The notes beneath the pieces are model-generated. The model saw only the letters and a program-made list of their open reading frames with translations, did no database searches and was not told the origin of the DNA. The position numbers and the translations under genes were made by a program. This document shows positions 23,901 through 32,810 of a stretch of DNA of 64,000 nt, one piece after another (positions within the stretch are counted from its first letter, which is position 1; every line of letters starts with the position of its first letter). The stretch is from Hymenopellis radicata (Eukaryota > Basidiomycota > Agaricomycetes > Agaricales > Physalacriaceae). The stretch is taken from assembly GCA_015501595.1 (NCBI GenBank), contig JADNRX010000085.1:108871-172870 (forward strand). The letters run 5' to 3'.

Positions 23901-24936
23901 GAGATTGATGTGTTCGCGCATGCTGTCCAGTTGAGGCTGCACCGCGCCATCACCGGTGGCAGCCGTGCTGGGCTCCAGGAATCGAGATTGTGCAGGGCAA
24001 GATTGGGCATTGAAAAACCAAAGATAGAGGGGCGAGGACAGGGCGATGTTGGACGGAACGCCAACGGGATGAGGTAAGTTACTGGCGACGAGGGTGGTGG
24101 CGAGTTCAGAAGAACGCATGACGACGACGTATGTGTCGCCGTCGAGTTCCATCCTGCTATGAGCAATGACATTTTCCCCATTAAAGTGTCTCCTGATGAT
24201 GGCATCCATTCCAGCCTTGAAACGCCCAATACCACCACATCCAGTAATGGCGATGTCGTACCCAAACTTGGGAATGATGAAACGAGGCTGGTGGGCGTGG
24301 TAGGTGGTTTGGTTGATGACGAGGGGTTTGTCAAGGAGCTCGCGGACATGGCCACGGTGGAGGAGATCCACGACTATTCGTTCGCCCGAGGAGGTCTTCA
24401 TGATGAAGAGGTGCTGGTAATCGACGTTGCGGTGGGCGAGCGCGGCCTCAATCCTGGACCTGACGACTTCTGTGCCGTGGCTGCCAGGTAGGAAATACAC
24501 TCGTCGAGTTTTGTCCGCGCGACTTGTGACGTTCCAGTCGGCAGAGAGAACGGGATGCATATTGATCACGTCCTTTAATTGCGCCAGAATGTCTGGGCGT
24601 GGTTCCTGCGAAAATGTCTCCTGCAAAGAGACGAAGACGTAGTCCACGCAACGTGTCGTTTCTCCTGCAACCACCCTAAGATCAACCCAAGCAGGCATAA
24701 ATGGAGGAGATTGGAGGTTTGCTGCGGTGTCGAGAATGGCTGGGTAGGCGGTGGTGAAATTTTCCAAAGCGGAGCGCTGAGACGAACGGTCAAGGCCCCA
24801 GATGATAAGCTGCATGCCGGCGCTGACCCCGACTTGGTCGATCATGACGCCGTTCTCGCTGGGTCCTTCATCGCTGTCAATAAAGGTGGGTGGTGTAAAG
24901 GGTGGTGGGGTTTTAGGGGGCATTGGGGGTTTGGTG
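17970..24936 (-). mobile_element. Non-LTR retrotransposon (LINE), tentative limits
   Basis: Limits rest on a 9-bp direct repeat AAATATTTG at 17961-17969 and 24937-24945, which could be the target-site duplication; in AT-rich DNA this may be chance. That would give a 14-bp leader before the ATG at 24923 and a 3' end (left side) formed by two hairpins: GAGTCATC-GTGT-GATGACTC (17971-17990) and CGGTC-GGCA-GACCG (17992-18005). No poly(A) tail is seen. The sequence at 17969-17979 also matches the hAT arm, so the true 3' end may lie further right. Confidence 0.4.
18171..24923 (-). CDS. Non-LTR retrotransposon polyprotein: endonuclease, reverse transcriptase, RNase H
   Basis: One uninterrupted 2,250-residue ORF, ATG 24923. 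Residues 1-590 are a gag-like region of unknown fold with a coiled-coil-like stretch near 360-470, then basic and hydrophobic stretches. Residues about 595-845 are an AP-type endonuclease (ALNANGFGTA, SETKSS, IIGDTNAT, final SDHRLI). Residues about 1150-1470 are the reverse transcriptase: NYRGVCTSS, RDQAKGFDRLEPEGF (first Asp), TKQGGPLSPLKC and VEAMDDSLVI (MDDS where ADD is usual). Residues about 1860-1990 look like RNase H (GEVYALIVD, ILTDYLSS, ITHTPAHT, NAHVDYLA). About residue 2102 has a zinc knuckle CPFGCG...HHIFVECPRY. Target-primed retrotransposition is the expected role. Everything in one ORF, with RNase H after RT, resembles fungal LINE clades such as Tad1. Lack of stops suggests recent activity. 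Confidence 0.9.
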   Translation of the reverse strand: MPPKTPPPFTPPTFIDSDEGPSENGVMIDQVGVSAGMQLIIWGLDRSSQRSALENFTTAYPAILDTAANLQSPPFMPAWVDLRVVAGETTRCVDYVFVSLQETFSQEPRPDILAQLKDVINMHPVLSADWNVTSRADKTRRVYFLPGSHGTEVVRSRIEAALAHRNVDYQHLFIMKTSSGERIVVDLLHRGHVRELLDKPLVINQTTYHAHQPRFIIPKFGYDIAITGCGGIGRFKAGMDAIIRRHFNGENVIAHSRMELDGDTYVVVMRSSELATTLVASNLPHPVGVPSNIALSSPLYLWFFNAQSCPAQSRFLEPSTAATGDGAVQPQLDSMREHINLAASTFNVVLRAQNQHISEIRNANNTLQNTMALTSAITDARFRLMSVQNEIGRLETDKSTKHTLLLLAEDKPGLVATYSAALEDIQGRLLRANREQTQANDDLQQLLALNKARLLSHPPPDHPPQEIGQHDDGPPTNRQRLDDQMNEVRFPLSLDFIRRRKRSHFRGDVNGCSPCRISLLPIFKSPFAFHAPHWLYFLLASISFLCLYLARLSTLASTGLCRNSSHAFSFRARLTVLLVLLYLPLPLASATTAAAFTTFALNANGFGTAVKHTSFSDILNAHQPDAWVLSETKSSQSVKHHVRANHYRSFDSPGAVVNRRSTKWGIIMGIHSRFQSRPVDVCDELAGRVVCRDIVIPTTAGHGYVHRLLGVYAPYDPGGPAALEHLNTFWSLLLSLCRDAPYSWQIIGDTNATAQACEIVGASDGNNAARTAFLAFLQSSAGCDIWSSRHDNDARHVYTYHAYNDECQSIIDRCVHSHTGVASSTIRVPGYFFPASDHRLISAVLLLSPPASLTNSGDSAYIPARVDDHFNTYPPRFLQPKRTERYRYQAFAKTVDDLVDVARLASMPLESDVDYEALHDALTRILNTAAEQHFQRPNRRRPPTRPRNSTISVILRDYRRINRIVAAIKLRTIPRLYYRERWAHSYLFAVTAPLQPLNALPTVYSALSHHFFTTTRSALARLRYRAERDELQRREDASERSAVNACLLGGSSKRLYPRTYDGGPPPALSHLDDNGSSTFITGGDGVLNETVLYFKNLFQRTARPLPSKPWLQTPSVRRIRAQTAFQPFLWPQLMTLDNGRAMIRKGNQRPAPGPDGWEKWMVKALNDDAFLHVLRLWNYPIRTSRWPTCVKSSHISTIHKRGDPTLLSNYRGVCTSSVNMNIPFAWLNSLLTAYLSSHQILPECQIATQPGVQGRDLTSFLSQLDAWAERTQSPLFMLRRDQAKGFDRLEPEGFYDAIQAYGLPASIVDFDRSAQADVPYRVKTFYGFTSRFVVSGVTKQGGPLSPLKCTLTSSLGNHWLADTLRESADIVTVRTVQNTLRAPHLPADRLTLPVCMVEAMDDSLVITHSLPSCLLTTEMAERFQSAYGASTNWDKSALFVQNVDNLPSHIQVNSVHPVDQSILVPKQLSVVHSHVELLRVAVNDPGKQAQLLEQLILTTDLPPLRRRMPMTLIRRVISQRIISRVRPRLAFQPISDQDATRLDHILAKRVHEHLRGVFPFNSLLLTLPLNMWGFEWPSIARLNRTVAVSGMLRDLNHHVPSFRNMALITMADWTCLLNSCRFPLRPRPQSTMCLRSASLPFAWRLAQDTITMLGISVRSTDLSFFSGGDVALSHIHRMLDTDHPQSLSHRVITNLASAGITLLKHVAQNPLTPHPILQQHLPLQPSRPPFTHANASLACRWPEIAAWVSSLSVSQLVCAFLGFHHGGQRILKRKRRDGVDEGREPVSGVDCPSGVTAAELAELAIPRLLRMRLAEQTIRALVSSSPQPCLDMPSTSNISATDASMIPPSPTFRQQRSVTMSFASTEAAATLTLDAYGSSAFVYLGEVYALIVDILSHYASAADRQPSQSHSILTDYLSSTRIIHSALSTTQSPHVWSSLPGRSLYRWILYLLRHRPPNVPLPVITHTPAHTTSQSTPARANAHVDYLASSSQRLPLRPPPAPLPTFFMDTFMLYSENDKYIESSISKYLDAALTSHVFSAPDFRPATTLLLPLYDEHPPPAHPYMRASSAYSTMVQLYARSSQLDTRYTRFLRFGDVSPLCPFGCGVVDTIHHIFVECPRYHHMRHQASTSAAHHASTILNNADVPLAVVTRYTRVAHTLFRDSPRWPLAHSRFYWGLLPKLPRVNPITPSAAHDRIVHRIANAWHTEAIRLTGRIWGDYKRGTRPVTDQQFQRKEKPITIPPFLSHLRV

Positions 24937-25010
24937 AAATATTTGTATATTATGCAGGAGATATAGATGAAGGCCTAAAAGGCTTTAAAGCATTATAAAG
25001 TAGCAGTACG

Positions 25011-25045
25011 GTGGTGGTAGTGGTGATGGTGGTGGTGGTGGTGGT
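25011..25045. repeat. GGT microsatellite
   Basis: Near-perfect (GGT)n run in the right arm of the hAT-like element. The left arm has a similar GGT/GGA-rich stretch at 17310-17405. Confidence 0.8.
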
Positions 25046-25145
25046 CCGTACTCGGACTCGCGAGTATGTGACTCGCGAGTCACACGAGTGCGAACACCGA
25101 GGTGCCCGAAGCGAGTCGAGTCACCAGATGACTCGGTGACTCGGT

Positions 25146-25163
25146 GACTCGTTGAGGTCTCTA
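25146..25163 (-). repeat. Right terminal inverted repeat of the hAT-like element
   Basis: GACTCGTTGAGGTCTCTA, the exact inverse of the left end. Confidence 0.92.
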
Positions 25164-25772
25164 ATGTCGACCTGTCGTTTCCGCCCCATCTCCGTTGTGG
25201 CCATAGGTCTCTTCCTCCCGACTGTTCTATTCATGCACATTGTAGCAATCATCGAGTTTAGCGAGCTGGACCCGGATGTGGCATATGCGTCCCTCCTTTA
25301 TCACATCGTTCATCCTCTCTATCTCCTTATCATCCTCACATTACGCTGGCTCTACGAAACGCCTTTGGAAACAGTGCAGGAGGTGGAGCGACGGAGAAAA
25401 CCTGAGGGCCGTTGGGCTCAGAAAATGGCTGGGTTGAAGCCAGATGGTTCACAGCGGTCCCAACCGTCAGGCGAATACAATCTTTCGGACTACGTCTTCT
25501 ACAAGGATGCTGGTACATACATCTGTGCGGCGCTCGCACATTGGATATTCTGGCTGTGGTTGGTCTTCCCGGTGCAATGTGCGTTACCGATTTATGCATC
25601 TATCGATTACTCATTGTGCGAATGACGAGTAGATTGGTTCTTGACGATTCCCCCCGCGTTCGCAGGCGCCATTTATATCTGGCAGTCCCGAATGAGCTTC
25701 TTAGGTCCCAGTTATCAGTTTGCGTGCGACAGGGAGATTGAGGACAGACAAGATGCAATGACGAATGTCTAA
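25164..25772 (+). CDS. Small three-pass membrane protein, copy 2 (promoter displaced)
   Basis: 173 residues; exons 25164-25578 and 25666-25772 with the same intron as copies 1 and 3. The ATG and next five bases are the right-hand target duplication of the hAT-like element, so the ORF was rebuilt intact while the old promoter was left at 16797-17035. Hydrophobic segments, the TPLETVQEVERRRKPEGRWAQ loop and the spliced tail are preserved. Expression would now depend on sequence in the element. Function unknown. Confidence 0.7.
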
Positions 25773-25825
25773 ATGTTATTTTTTTCGCTGTACTAGTATT
25801 CAGACTTGCACCAAGGAATTTCGTT

Positions 25826-25915
25826 GCTCTCACGCACATGCCCACCCGCCGCAACCGCATAGCTCCCATGTCCGCTCTCGCCATTCATCGCCGCTTCCCC
25901 TGGAGCATGAGCATC
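25826..25915. repeat. Second fragment of the phosphatase 3' coding end
   Basis: Resembles 27118-27215 (shared CTCACGCACATGCCCACC, CGCCGCAACCGCATAGCT, TGTCCGCTCTCGCCATTC). It lies in the same relative place, between copies 2 and 3, as the fragment at 16677. Confidence 0.75.
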
Positions 25916-26023
25916 CCCCAGTCATTTCTCTTCGAGACGTGTGTCTCTGATCTGGGCTGGAAATCGGGTCTCGCCCGCCATAACATGTCTACAAACCCCC
26001 TTGTGCCGCTTCTACCTACCACC

Positions 26024-26607
26024 ATGTCGACCTGTCGTTTCCGCTCCATCTCCACTGTGGCCATAGGTCTCTTCCTCCCGACTGTGGGGTTCATGAACGT
26101 CCTAGCACTGGTGAAGTCTGACGAGCGGGATGCCGCATATGCGTCCCTCATCTATCAAATCGTTCATCCTCTCCATCTCCTCGTCATCCTCACATTACGC
26201 TGGTTCTACGAAACGCCTTTGGAAACAGTGCAGGAGGTTGAGCGATTGAGAAAGCCTGAGGGGCGTTGGGCTCAGGCTGGGTTGAAGCCGCAGCGGACCG
26301 AACCGATGGGTGAATACAATCTTTCGGACTACGTCTTCTACAAGGACGCTGGTACATATATCTGTGTGGCGCTCGCACATTGGGTATTCTGGCTGTGGTT
26401 GGTTTTCCCGGTGCAATGTGCGTTACCCATCTATGCATCTATCGATTATTATGCGAATGACTAGTAGATTGGTTCTTGACGATTCCCCCCGCGTTCGCAG
26501 GCGCCATTTATATCTGGCAGTCCCGAATGAGCTTCTTAGGTCCCAGTTATCAGTTTGCGTGCGACAGGGAGATTGAGGACAGGGAGGATGCAATGTCGAA
26601 AGTTTAA
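26024..26607 (+). CDS. Small three-pass membrane protein, copy 3
   Basis: 166 residues; exons 26024-26417 and 26501-26607, the latter after a GTGCGT/GCAG intron. Same three hydrophobic segments and TPLETVQEVERLRKPEGRWAQ loop. It lacks a few residues in the loop after RWAQ compared with copy 1. Its upstream region is shorter but keeps GGAAATCGGGTCTCGCCCGC and CTACC...ACCATGTCGACC. It is the copy nearest the phosphatase gene and converges on it. No family recognised. Confidence 0.75.
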
Positions 26608-26921
26608 ATGATATTTTTTTCGCTCAGACTTGCACCAAGGAAGTTCGTTGGGGAACACATCCTCGATTTTGATGCACTTACAAAACAGAAATGCCAATAT
26701 TGCTTGGCGGCTTCACCGAACAATACAAACTCGTACTCTCGACCTCACAGCGAAACAATGCAGATGGGTATTGTTGTATGTGATCATGATGCGCAACAAA
26801 AAAGGAGAGAAAAGACTGAGAGAAAAAGAGAAACTCAAACAAATATACAACCAAAAAAGAAAAAAAAAACCACTCATAAATAACTTAATGTAAATCGTCG
26901 TCGTCCCAAGATGAACCAAAA
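26608..26921. other. Spacer between convergent genes, A-rich
   Basis: 314 bp. The plus strand becomes strongly A-rich at 26790-26880 (AAAAAAGAAAAAAAAAA), perhaps polyadenylation context. No gene seen. Confidence 0.45.
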
Positions 26922-29437
26922 TCAGTCAGCATCATGATAAGCCGAACTCTCCAGCCCAGCCTTACTGACCCTCCGCATCGGCTGCAGGGTGTTTTCGTTC
27001 ACGGGGGCCCGCCGAGCGTGGCGATAGCGCCCAGTCGCATCCCTGATCTCCATCTCCTGCGCCGAATCTCCAAACCCACGCTCAAGCCCACCCGCGCTCA
27101 GGCCTTCAGGCGGAAGACTCTCGCGCACATGCCCACCCCGCCGGCCACCCGCCGCAACCGCATAGCTCCCCCCATGTCCGCTCTCGCCATTCGTCGCCGA
27201 TTCCCCTGTGGCGCTCGCAGGCTGGACACCATTTGACTTGCCGCCCAGTTCCTCCTCCTCAAAGGTCATCAGTTCGCTGACGAATCCGATATTGGGTGAT
27301 ATCCCTTTCCGCCGTTCGAGCACGAACTGATAGGCTCGCGAAAGTGTCCAGTGGTTGGCGTGAATGAGATAGGCAATCACCGCTGTCACACTTCTTGACT
27401 TGCCAGCCTTACAATGCACATATGTCGGCGCAGAATGTAATCGAGCATCATCTATTGACATCGATGAATAAAATGAAAAATCGAAGGATCTGATAAACGC
27501 ACCAAGAATCTCACAAACTTCTCGAACACCTCGCGCTATCCCATCCTCCTCCACTGTATCCCTCATCGGAATTTTCACGTAACGCTCAAACGTCTGATTG
27601 AGGTTAAGCTCATCTTCGCACTCCGCGGCGATGTTCAGTATTCTTCGCACCCCCAAAGACTGTAGTTCCGCTACATGCTCTGATGTCGTAAGCTCTGGAC
27701 CGAGGAAGAGAAATCCTGGAAGGATGGTGCTGACGCTCCAGTGGAAGGGCTCCTCGGTCGTTGGAGGGTCGTCTGGGCGAGCCGTGGGAGGGGCAGACGG
27801 TATAAAGGAACTGCTCCCTGAAGGAAATCGATTGTGAGCGGTCGGGGTATGTGGAGGTGTGAAATAGGCTGAATAAATATCTGCTGGTGATGTCGGAGAG
27901 GTGACCCAAAGGTTGGCGGAGGCCGGGGGTGTATTGTGGTTAGAATGTGTGAGATTTAAATGGGAAGGCGACGGAGGGCCATGAAGGGAAAGGGATAGTG
28001 GGGGCACCGACAGCGTGGCTGACTTGATTGGTACAGTCCGCACTTGGAGTTTGGGTATGGTGTTGAGTCGCTCTGCCGATTTAGTGTCGATTCGTCGGAG
28101 ATTTGGAGCGCTTGGGCGTCGCTGAGGAGGCGGTGGCCGTCGGAAGGTAGCTTGTGACGGTGGAGGCGATGGGGTCGCGTCCATGATGTTGACGAGGGCC
28201 GAATCAGGATGGGCCGTTTTGGAGATGCGTGCAGCACCTGGCATGATGTTGGACATCATGGGTAATGGAGAGCGGGGAGGGGGAGTATTTGAGTGAGTGC
28301 TGGAGGATGTGGTAGATGAAGCTGAAGTTATTTCAACTTCAAGGCTGGATTTGGGATGAAAGGGTTGGTTTGTGTCGAGCTGAAACACACCATTGCCGAC
28401 GCCGGCCCTCCCACCGAGGGCTTCATCAGTCAATCTACCAGCGTCTGACACTATCAGCGTTTCGAGATCAGGGTGGTGGCCCGCCGATCCAATTCCACCA
28501 GCCAGGTAATCTGCATTTCCGAAGCTGAGCAAGGGTGCGAGGACTGGCAAAAGGGCCCAAGCTGGTATTGTCATGTTGTCACGGTCCTTGACATCCATCT
28601 CCTCATCGTACACGACGATGTCGCCATCCCAAGGGCCGCCGGGACGGATAAGATGGTCCCAGGAGCGCTTGCCGTCCTCTGTGGTAATAAACTGTCGAAG
28701 AGAGTCAAGCGACTGAAAGCCTCCACCGGGCTTACGACAGCGTTTTAGGATGAGTGATGGAATGGCAATGGGAATGCTATGTGCGATGTGGAAGGAGAGA
28801 TGGGCTGGTAGGGGACGAGTGTCGATGAGAAGCGGGCGGGTCGGTGATGTTAGCCGAGCGTAAAGTGATTCTGCGTCAACAGGACCGTTCTGCGGCTGTT
28901 TAGGAGACGGGGAACGCGGTAGAGACGACGAATCGGAGGCACTGGAAATCGTTGGTGACGATCGAGCGTCGGAAACCGGCGTAAAGTACGACGATGCGGT
29001 GCTCGACGCCGGGCTCGTCAATGTGTCTTGCCGTGTCGGCGGGGGGAGAATGGCGGGAATGGCGAGCCCCCAGCTAGGCGCATTTTAGTCGAGAGTGAAT
29101 TATGGGAGCGTATAGGCCGCAGACGAAGGTTCTTTTGGACACTGCGTCTCAATTGTTCAAGTGCGGCGAGATCCTTGTTAAGGTCGCCGCCCTCATCGTC
29201 GGACGAGGAGAGATGGGACATGGGGGCCATGGGAGAATTGGAGGGCGATGAGTTGTCCGAGTCGAGTCTGAGTAGTTCGTCGTCGTCATCGTCGGCGTCT
29301 GAGAGACTGAGGACGGGGGACTCGACGTCGGCTTCAATCTGGATGGCAGCGACGGGGCCGCGGTCGCGCGACAGAGTCAAATTTGGCGGCTTGAAGCGCT
29401 TTGGCTGGGTCATGGTGCTTGTCGAGCCTTGCGCCAT
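26922..29437 (-). CDS. Dual-specificity (MAPK) phosphatase with rhodanese-like domain
   Basis: Dephosphorylates Tyr and Thr of MAP kinases; closest in layout to fungal MSG5/Pmp1-type phosphatases. ATG 29437. A disordered Ser/Asp-rich N-terminus (MTQPKRFKPPNLTLSRDRG) leads to a rhodanese-like segment (LLIDTRPLPAHLSFHIAHS), a long Pro/Ser linker, then the catalytic domain: LPGFLFLGPELTTSEHVAEL, GVRRILNIAAECED, KIPMRDTVEEDGI, the signature VHCKAGKSRSVTAVIAYL (HCx5R) and RRKGISPNIGFVSELMTFEE. An in-frame 51-nt intron at 27502-27452 joins EIL to DDARLHSAPTY. The N-terminal and main frames meet at a C6 run near 29060 without any GT donor; one extra C would make them continuous. Its 3' coding end is repeated upstream at 16677 and 25826. 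Confidence 0.88.
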
Positions 29438-30517
29438 GGTGGCATATATCAAAGCGTTGTATTTCGATCACCGAAGTCGTTCAACTTGAAATCATCGCGA
29501 TCATGTTATGTACAATTGCCGTCCATATCCAGCATCACCAACCGTATCACTCTCCGTCATTTCTTCATTCATTCACCGCTCTCCAACCTCGTCCTCCTCC
29601 AGTTCGTCGTCATGGCACGCAAACGGCATTGCCCTTTATTGGAAATACCCGCAAATATGATCTGAAACGCCAATCGGCGTCAAGCCATGAAGCTCTCATT
29701 ACAAGTTTGGTACTCAACGCGAACTGCTTGAACACCGCCAACACGACCAATTAATGGTATCATCAATGCACCAAAACGCGAGTTGAGTAAGTAGATGAAA
29801 TACAATAATCTTAGGAGCATACTGAGTATCATTTCCGACGTATACGAAGCTCTAGTCTGCAGGGGTCGTGGCGTTGACGGCACTACTTGAAGCTTCTAAA
29901 TCCAGGAATTCCAATACTTCGTTGGCTGGCGGTTTCAGGCTGAGGTTCGGTCCAACCGAACAGCTATCCCAGCCGCGTTCCCGCAAGCAGTTTTCGAGGA
30001 CGGTCTGTTAGCCAAACTTTTGAGCGTGATCAAGGAGGTACGAAGGATCAAACACCCAAAATATAGAAAGCAGTATCACAGGGTTTCCAGGAGTCTGCAT
30101 TTTTGACCAATCCGAAGCCCGGGCTAGGAGCATGGACGTCTCGGTCGGGTGGTATAAAAACATCTAACCGAGAACTGCCATAGAGTTTCATCGAGATATT
30201 TCAATCCGGGGGGAGGTGGTCGTTCATCAAGATTCATGGGCAGCGCGGTCCAGTGATTTGATACCCAGATGTGGCGCTACAACAAACGCGAGGCAGTATC
30301 CTTGTTGGTGAAAGCACTCGTCAAGAATGACGGCAGAAGGTGTATACAGAAGGCCCGAAAGCAGTGCAGCGGGATATACGCGTCAGACTGTGTTCATTGG
30401 TGGTGGTAAAATGACAACCATGATCGGCATCACGGTCCGGCTTCACCAGGGTTTCTTAATCACGACCACATCCATTCAAAATTCAAAATACCTCTTGCTC
30501 CAATACCAAAACCGACA
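29438..30517. other. Divergent intergenic region
   Basis: 1,080 bp between the starts of the phosphatase (minus) and the Yae1-like gene (plus). A TATAAAAA is at about 30152-30159, too far from the ATG at 30518 to be its core element. No other supported feature. Confidence 0.4.
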
Positions 30518-31141
30518 ATGGACTCCATCTGGGACGAAACCTCCTCCATCGACGTCCACAGCGAAACCCAATGGACAAAAATGTCTTCAGACTTTACCAA
30601 CGTACGTGTCCGTCCATCTCCCTAAAACCCCCTCCCTTAACACTGCCCATCCCAGACAGGCTACCGCGAAGGCATCACAGCCGGCAAAGAATCCGCGCTC
30701 CAAGAAGGCTTCGACGCCGCCTTTGCTGAGATCGGCGTACCCCTCGGCCGCGAACTAGGCAGACTGCGCGGGACGGCCGCTGTCGTAGTTTCTGTTCTCT
30801 CAAAACAACAACTTGAAGGACCTTCCGCGTTATTGGACGAAGCGCGCTCGATATCGTCGGCCCTAGCGAATGTGAGGTTCTCGGATATTGCGCCGAGGGA
30901 TTTGGAGGCGGAGGAACATGCCCGGCAGCATCTCGAGATGGAGGCGGAGGAGGATGTTCCGGAGGAGGTGGATCAGAAACGCAGGATGGAGGGCCTGGAG
31001 GATATGCTCAATAGGTTGTCGGCTGGGGCAATCACGAGCACTGCTGAAACTTCGCGACCGACGATGGATGATGTTCATGCGTTGAAGGATCGGCTGGATA
31101 AGCTCATACAGCAGATGGGCTTGAACATAAATTGGAGTTGA
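30518..31141 (+). CDS. YAE1: Yae1-domain protein
   Basis: Yae1 works with Lto1 as an adaptor that brings Rli1/ABCE1 to the cytosolic iron-sulfur assembly machinery. ATG 30518 gives MDSIWDETSSIDVHSETQWT. An intron with a GTACGT donor and CAG acceptor (about 30602-30655) leads to the Yae1 deca-GX3 signature GYREGITAGKESALQEGFD then GVPLGRELGRLRG. An acidic helical C-terminus (about 100 residues) ends at TGA 31139-31141. The N-terminal tryptophan/acidic lead and the G-x3-G series are diagnostic; the tail is poorly conserved in the family. It lies 90 bp before the tandem duplication starting near 31231. Confidence 0.82.
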
Positions 31142-31335
31142 AGAGGCAAATTCATATCATTCCGGTACGTCGTATTTTTGATACATTTGGGTCTCTGCTC
31201 ACTTTACACATTTTTAGAGTCAATCAGCTCCGAACGACCAAGTTCTTATCTTACACGCTCATCAATCGTACACCTTGTGCGCACTACCTTCCTTCACTTT
31301 TATTTCTCCTGACTCTGATCCAGAACTGGCGTGCG

Positions 31336-32759
31336 TTACCAGTCAGGAACGTCTAGCTTCAGACGGTAGACGCGATTAGAGTTGTGGAATAGCAGATTTT
31401 CCACAATCGCGACCGCCTGCTTTTCCGTCAATTCCCCGGCGTGTACCATTTCGGATAGGACCTGCTTCACGAATCAGAAAAAAATCCATTCCCAAACCAT
31501 GTACTTACGGCGAACAGTGCTTGTCGCGACTGTAAAGAGCCCAGGTAATACGACTCGGGAAACCAGTGGCCGTCAGCTACAAGGATGCTTTAATATCTTG
31601 GAGGCTTTGCGAGGACAAACGCACTTGACCATAGAATCTTATTCGTCGGCGCGGTCTCAAACATTTGGCGTATCACTGCTCGTTGACCGTGCCCAGATAT
31701 CGCGGGGAAGATCTACGCACCCAGTGAGCGCACTTTCGTTATAGGGAAGAAGCTCACCTCGCCAAAGTCAAGAAAGACGTTCGCGTATACTAGCGTGAGA
31801 TACCCGGCATCGCGCGTATATGGGTACGAGGAATGCAGAAGCACGAACGTAGTTTCAGGATGTGCAGCGATGAGAGGCTGCATGTGTGCGGGAGAAGAAC
31901 GAGTTAGTGTTATTTCCTTGTCTCCAAGGCCAGTGTGGAATTGCACTGCCGTTCAATGCTCAGTCGTCCGTGATGTAAATGAGAGGCCTCACCTGGCTTA
32001 TTGTATTGAGCTGCAACCTTTAGACATATCCTCACGAGATAGTCGTTCAGCGGCTTGTGCGCGAGCCGCACGGTGCCCTTCTCCGCATATTGAGCAAAGA
32101 GGGTCGACAAGCACGCTTCGACGTCCTCGACAGAATCCGAGAGTGATATGTCCAATCCCGTCCGGTAGCAGGCAATAGACTTGAATGCGACGACCTCCGC
32201 CCTCGACGCGTTATCGACGAGCATATTGGTGTACTCCTCGACGAAGGACTCGAGAGTCAGAGCGTCGCCGCGTTTCATTATGTCCACCATGATATCCTAG
32301 ATGCCAAAGATCAGAGTGCGGATTGACGAAGGAGACCGTACACACCTCTGCGGACGTCTCGATCCTCACAACGCGCCATACTGTACATCCAAACCGGGTA
32401 TGCCACGTCCAGTCGTGCGCGAGCTCTGCGACGCCGCCTAGACCATCATCCAGCAGGAGCCCCGCGATCTTGGTCGGGTTCATATAGATCTCACACAACG
32501 TCGTATACTCAGTCTCGCTCCTCGCGCGTTTGATGTCGTCCCAAGTAGGATCGTTGAGCCCAAGGACCTTGCCCATCTGGGTAACAGCCTGCAAAGCGGG
32601 GATGGTAAACGGTACATCCTTCATCGCGTGTCCTTCGGCTTCAAATAGTGCTTCAAAGGGAATAGCATCACGTTGCGATTCGAGTAAGAGTCCATGGGCG
32701 TGGTTGTCGATGGCTGGAAAGGTGAACGCGGTGCGATGGAGGGTTTGGAGATCATCCAT
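31336..32759 (-). CDS. FluG-like amidohydrolase, copy A
   Basis: Amidohydrolase-2 family TIM-barrel hydrolase resembling the N-terminal half of FluG-type proteins; substrate unknown. ATG 32759 (MDDLQTLHRTAF), stop TAA 31336-31338. Metal-ligand motifs are all present: AIDNHAHGLLL (HxH), VQFHTGLGDKEITL, FVLLHSSYPYTRDAGYL and, in the last part, STDGHWFPESYYLGS. At least five short introns fit GT-AG with frame-keeping joins, for example at TSAEV/DIMVDIM and NKP/VQFHTG. The C-terminus RVYRLKLDVPDW is family-like. It is transcribed away from the HIT zinc-finger remnant, with about 640 bp between starts. Its duplicate (33818-35960) has lost the first metal ligand, so this copy is the likely active one. 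Confidence 0.85.
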
Positions 32760-32810
32760 GGTTAATGGGAAAGGAATACATGGGAGTTACCCGGACATCT
32801 TTGATTCATT

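Larger units (their letters stand above)
17036..25163. mobile_element. hAT-like composite element carrying a non-LTR retrotransposon
   Basis: 8,128 bp. Perfect 18-bp terminal inverted repeats TAGAGACCTCAACGAGTC (17036-17053 and 25146-25163) are flanked by a perfect 8-bp duplication ATGTCGAC (17028-17035, 25164-25171). That duplication fits the hAT preference nTnnnnAn, and TAGAG is a typical hAT end. Both arms are full of subterminal ACTCGCGAGT/GAGTC motifs (17054-17230 and 25050-25145). No hAT transposase is visible; the only large ORF is the minus-strand retrotransposon protein. The simplest reading is a non-autonomous hAT of about 1.15 kb that received a LINE. The arms also hold low-complexity GGT/GGA-rich DNA. 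Intact ends argue for recent movement. Confidence 0.85.

Noticed and set aside
18171..24923. LTR retrotransposon
   Set aside because: No flanking long terminal repeats, protease or integrase; the endonuclease is AP-type and precedes the RT, as in LINEs.
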